Source: Tetrahymena elliotti 4EA
Taxonomy: Eukaryota; Ciliophora; Oligohymenophorea; Hymenostomatida; Tetrahymenidae
Length of the DNA stretch: 64,000 nucleotides
Assembly: GCA_000231825.2 (NCBI GenBank)
Contig: JH720293.1
Coordinates: forward strand, 2,542,001 to 2,606,000
Direction: 5' to 3'
The notes under the pieces are model-generated. The model saw nothing but the letters and a program-made list of their open reading frames with translations, ran no database searches and was not told the origin of the DNA. Positions 60,515 to 64,000 of the stretch are shown here, piece by piece. The position numbers and the translations under genes were made by a program. How positions within the stretch are numbered: the first letter of the stretch is position 1; each line of letters begins with the position of its first letter.

Positions 60515-63500
60515 ATGAGTATTTTAAGCAAAAAATTAAATAAACTAGACCATACTATCCCAATTTATTCTCCTCGTACTACTTATAAAAATATTAGATA
60601 AAATGATGAGCATCTTTTAGCTGATTTAACTTTGAATTTTGATCCATTTACCATCAATGTTTTAAAAAATGAATTTGGTATTAGAGATATGCAAATGAAA
60701 TTAAGCGAATTTATTCTTGTTGTTAAGGAGCATTTATTATCTTGGCAAGTTGATATACCGAATAGAGAAACTAAGTTAGTAAGATGCTTAACTAATTTAT
60801 TTGAGGAAATTGATTTAAATGGTAATGGAATTTTAGAATGGGATGAATTTACAAATTATGTCATTGAAAAAGCAACCGTTTTAAATAATATTAAAACTAA
60901 AGTAGATGAAATTAAAACATATACTAAATCTTAAGTTAAGCCGCTCCAAGCATAAACTAAGCATTTAACTCACAAGTTCAATAATTTGGTTACTAAAATA
61001 TTGTATATCCCTCATATCGATAGACTTGCTCTCTACGAAGAAGGAAGCGCAGAGATTTTATTTATGAATCCAGAAACAGGAGTGATGAATAATAAAACAC
61101 TGAAAGTAGTACCCAAGTCTTTATTTGTTACTAGCTCGACTGTTAAGAAGGATGAAGAAGGATTAATCCATGTTGAAACAAAAAAGAATTTTATTGATTT
61201 AAAAACAATGATTCTAGACATATTATATATTCCAGATAAAAAGTATTAAGTTCTCCTAACTTCTAGTAATGATAAGTAAGCGAAACAATAATATTTAATT
61301 ATTATAAATAATTTTAAATGCAGATTAAGACCAAAAAATATATTTATTATATAGGTATGTAAGAGGTTGGAAGCATTCAAGCAATGGATGGGTATTAGCA
61401 TCTCAACCAGATAATGAAGAAGAATTGATAGAACATGAATTCAAAAATGAAATATATTGCTTGGCGTGGGATTCACTGAATGAAATTTTATATTGTGGAT
61501 AGAAGAATGGTAATATTGTAATTTGGTATTTCAAAACTGACACAGAAAAGGAATTAGAAAGAGAAGGAGCACACACTGAAGTAATTATGGATATGATTAC
61601 AATGCCTAAGTTATAGTTTTTGGCTTCAGGTGCTCTAGATGGTTTATTGATTTTATGGGATACAATCAACAATAAAAAGAAAAGAGTTTACAAAGAACAT
61701 ACAAGAGGTATTACTTCTCTTTCATTTAATGAAGCTCTTATTCTACTTTTTAGTGCTGGCTTCGATCATGAAGTAAAAATCTATTTCATGCCTTATCTTT
61801 AATTTTAATAAATATATTTTGTTATCAAAAGGTTTGTGTTTGGAATCCATACATAGATAATTTAATTTACAAGATTTCTGGTCACTCAAGTCCTTTGTTG
61901 GGTGTCAAAGTAATTGAAGGAACCAGTTAAGTTATAACTTTAGATTCTGATGGAAATGTCAGAGTCACTGATATTAAAAAATTTAGCAACGTTTAATGCT
62001 TTTCTGTGGAAACATCAGATGAAAAGCATAAATTTAATCCTTAATGCTTCACATATATTCCTAAGCCTTTGAAGCTTGCATTTTGTGGTAGATCTGTATA
62101 ACTCTATGAATATGATAAAAATTATAATCCAAATTATGTTGATGATTATGTTGCTATTTGCTGTGCTTTCGTCCCTTCTTAATTAGCATTTTATACTCCA
62201 GCAGGAAATAAAATTAAATTGTGGAATGCCTTAACAGGTGACATAAAAAAGATTTTTTCAGATATAACCCAGGGTGAAATTACATGTTTTACATTAGATT
62301 CTTTGAAAAAGCGTATGCTTATTGGTGACTCTTTAGGATAAATTGGAATTTACAATACTTATAACGGTGCTATGATTAAAGCTCTCCCTAAGTAATTTAA
62401 ACATTTTAATTATTTGGTTTTTTCAAATTTTTTTAAATATTTAGACATTCTGCTGAAATTGTGTAAATAATACATGCTGATGCAATTACTATGTTTATTA
62501 GTGCAGCTATGGATAATAAAATCAATATGACTTTAGATAATGATTTTGGAGAAAATGAATTAATCAGGACCTTAGAGCTTAAAGATGTAATGATCACTTC
62601 TTTGGGTTTTGATCCAATTACTAAAATGATAATAGTTGCAACTAATACAGGCATTACATCCTTTTATGAAAGTGATACTGGTAAGCAGAATGGATCTTTT
62701 TCAGAGCTTACATAATATGAAGAAATTACTTCCCTTAATTTAATTAAAAATTTGCCTTATATAATCACAACAACTACAAACGGAAAGATTAATTTCATAG
62801 CTTTACCTCCTCTTTTGTTTAAATTTTAGAAAGTTTTTTATTTCAAAAATGAAGATAGTGAGTAAAAGTTATTAGAGTAGTAGAAATTGTAAAAGGAAGG
62901 AGAATTATTATAGTCATCGTAGCAGTAGCAATAATAATAACAATAACCCTTAAATACTAGTTTAACCAAGGGATCTATTGTAAATTCTTTAATCAACAGT
63001 AATGCAGGCTAAAATAAAAGAAAGTAGGAAGATTAAGTCTAGTAAAATCTGAGTATCTCAAATTGTATTTACTGTGATCAAACTTAGTGTTTATTTTTAT
63101 CTGATGATAAAGGATTTATTAAATGTTTTGATATTTCTTAGATAGTTGCTATTTTAGAAAAGTCATTAACTAATCATAAAGATAAATCTAATAATGGTGG
63201 AAAGTCATTTTTAATACCACCTAATTTCGATGGAGTAGAATATATTGAAATCTGGAGTTAAAGAGCTCATTATGAAATGATTAAATCTTTAGAATACATT
63301 TAAGAGGAAAATTTATTGATTACTACAGCTTATGATAAAAAAGTAAAAAATTATTTTTCTTCTTTTAATTTATTTTTTTTTAAATAAAAGGTCAAATTAT
63401 GGGATAGCAAGACTGGGAATCTTATTGATTAGCTCTAATAGAATTATGATAAATAAGAACCTAGACCTATAGCTTTCAAAAGAAGTGGTACAGAAGAAAT

Positions 63501-64000
63501 TTATGATACTAATCTAGAGGAGAGAATAGATTTAAAAAGAAAATCCTCATTAAAAAATTCAAAGTTATCAGGAAAAGAACAAAAAGGCTCTCTCACAGCT
63601 ATAAAATCTCAATCATATATAGATAAAAAACTAACCTCTTAAGAGAGTGGAGTTCATGATTAAGATGTGGTAGCATAATAGCAACCTTAACAAAATAAAA
63701 ATGAAGCGACTTAGGGCCAAGGTGATGATTTATTTGCCAATTTTAATCCTTATAAAACATATGATGAAGAATTTAATCCATTTTTCTTCTTGGACAAGAT
63801 AGATAGACTAAAATTGAAATCTGATAGAAGTAATAATGATTGGAAGCTGCATATAAACTACATTAAATATTTTTAGTCCTTCGAAGACTCAATAAAGCAA
63901 TTAAACATTGATATTTAGAAATAAGAAAATGAATTAAAAGAAAAAACAGAAAAGCAAGGAATTAATAACAGAAGATTCAAAGTCAATCCATATTAAAATT
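60515..64000 (+). CDS. EF-hand plus WD40 protein of the WDR49/WDR64 (WDR-on-Y) type, 3' end outside the window
   Basis: The ATG is at 60515-60517, and the frame is still open at the window end. More than 1,000 residues are visible. Exon 1 (to about 61275) carries an EF-hand at residues about 100-111, D-L-N-G-N-G-I-L-E-W-D-E, preceded by F-E-E-I and followed by F. Residues from about 150 form the first WD blade. Further blades show N-I-V-I-W-Y-F, L-L-I-L-W-D-T, V-C-V-W-N and K-L-W-N-A, with spacing typical of WD40 propellers. A Gln-rich loop interrupts the array near 62870-63000. The last visible part (from about 63650) is Lys/Gln-rich and charged. Introns at about 61275-61353, 61771-61830, 62393-62442 and 63345-63389 fit the frame. 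Family members with EF-hand plus WD40 are associated with cilia and flagella; calcium-responsive scaffolding in the axoneme is inferred, not shown. Confidence 0.85.

Noticed and set aside
61033..62654. Minus-strand open frames over the EF-hand/WD40 gene
   Set aside because: They are antisense to well-matched WD40 exons on the plus strand.
1..64000. Telomeric GGGGTT/CCCCAA repeats, the Tetrahymena chromosome-breakage 15-mer, CRISPR arrays, rRNA genes, transposases
   Set aside because: I looked for them by eye on both strands and saw none, although short or diverged copies could escape notice without a computed search.

Overview
The window is from a ciliate nuclear genome, most likely an oligohymenophorean such as Tetrahymena or a close relative. 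The evidence is direct. Long reading frames are continuous only if TAA and TAG are read as glutamine and TGA is the sole stop. The DNA is extremely A+T-rich. Introns are short (mostly 46-90 nt, with a few of 150-410 nt) with GT-AG ends, and the proteins are rich in Gln, Asn and Lys. Ordinary three-stop ORF calling breaks almost every gene here, so the gene models below were built by reading frames with the ciliate code and joining exons in phase. Many totals come out as exact multiples of three, which supports the models. I cannot tell from sequence alone whether this is macronuclear or germline DNA.

Layout. Positions 1-14300 hold a tandemly duplicated region, all on the minus strand. Three paralogues (A, B, C) of an unrecognised acidic/Gln-rich family lie next to a mannose-6-phosphate-receptor-like (MRH) gene at 13308-14303 and a decayed copy of its last exon at 3530-4000. 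Positions 14300-21000 carry two plus-strand genes: a KEKE-tailed unknown and the complete 13-exon N-alpha-acetyltransferase auxiliary subunit NAA15. Positions 21500-31300 carry an EF-hand protein, a Q/N-rich protein, a coiled-coil protein, a basic protein with a possible PP1-docking motif, and a 99-residue probable mitochondrial protein. Positions 32449-39557 are one large gene for a WDR90/POC16-like centriolar/ciliary protein. Positions 40247-42778 encode an RBR E3 ubiquitin ligase whose N-terminus resembles an otubain fold without its cysteine.

Positions 43497-51212 hold two tandem, diverged OSCA/TMEM63-like channel genes, followed by a small gene for a membrane protein with strongly biased codons (51715-53106). 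Positions 53578-58951 encode a 1726-residue protein on the minus strand: a STE20/MST-like pseudokinase domain with a giant Gln/Asn-rich tail. The window ends inside a plus-strand EF-hand plus WD40 gene of the WDR49/WDR64 type (60515 onward).

There is no operon structure. Genes are single units in mixed orientation, separated by 0.4-3.6 kb of A+T-rich spacer. Common themes are cilia and centrioles (the WDR90-like and WDR49/64-like genes), membrane trafficking and channels, and ubiquitin and acetylation machinery, but the neighbours do not form one pathway. I saw no rRNA, tRNA, CRISPR, telomere repeat, transposase or insertion sequence.
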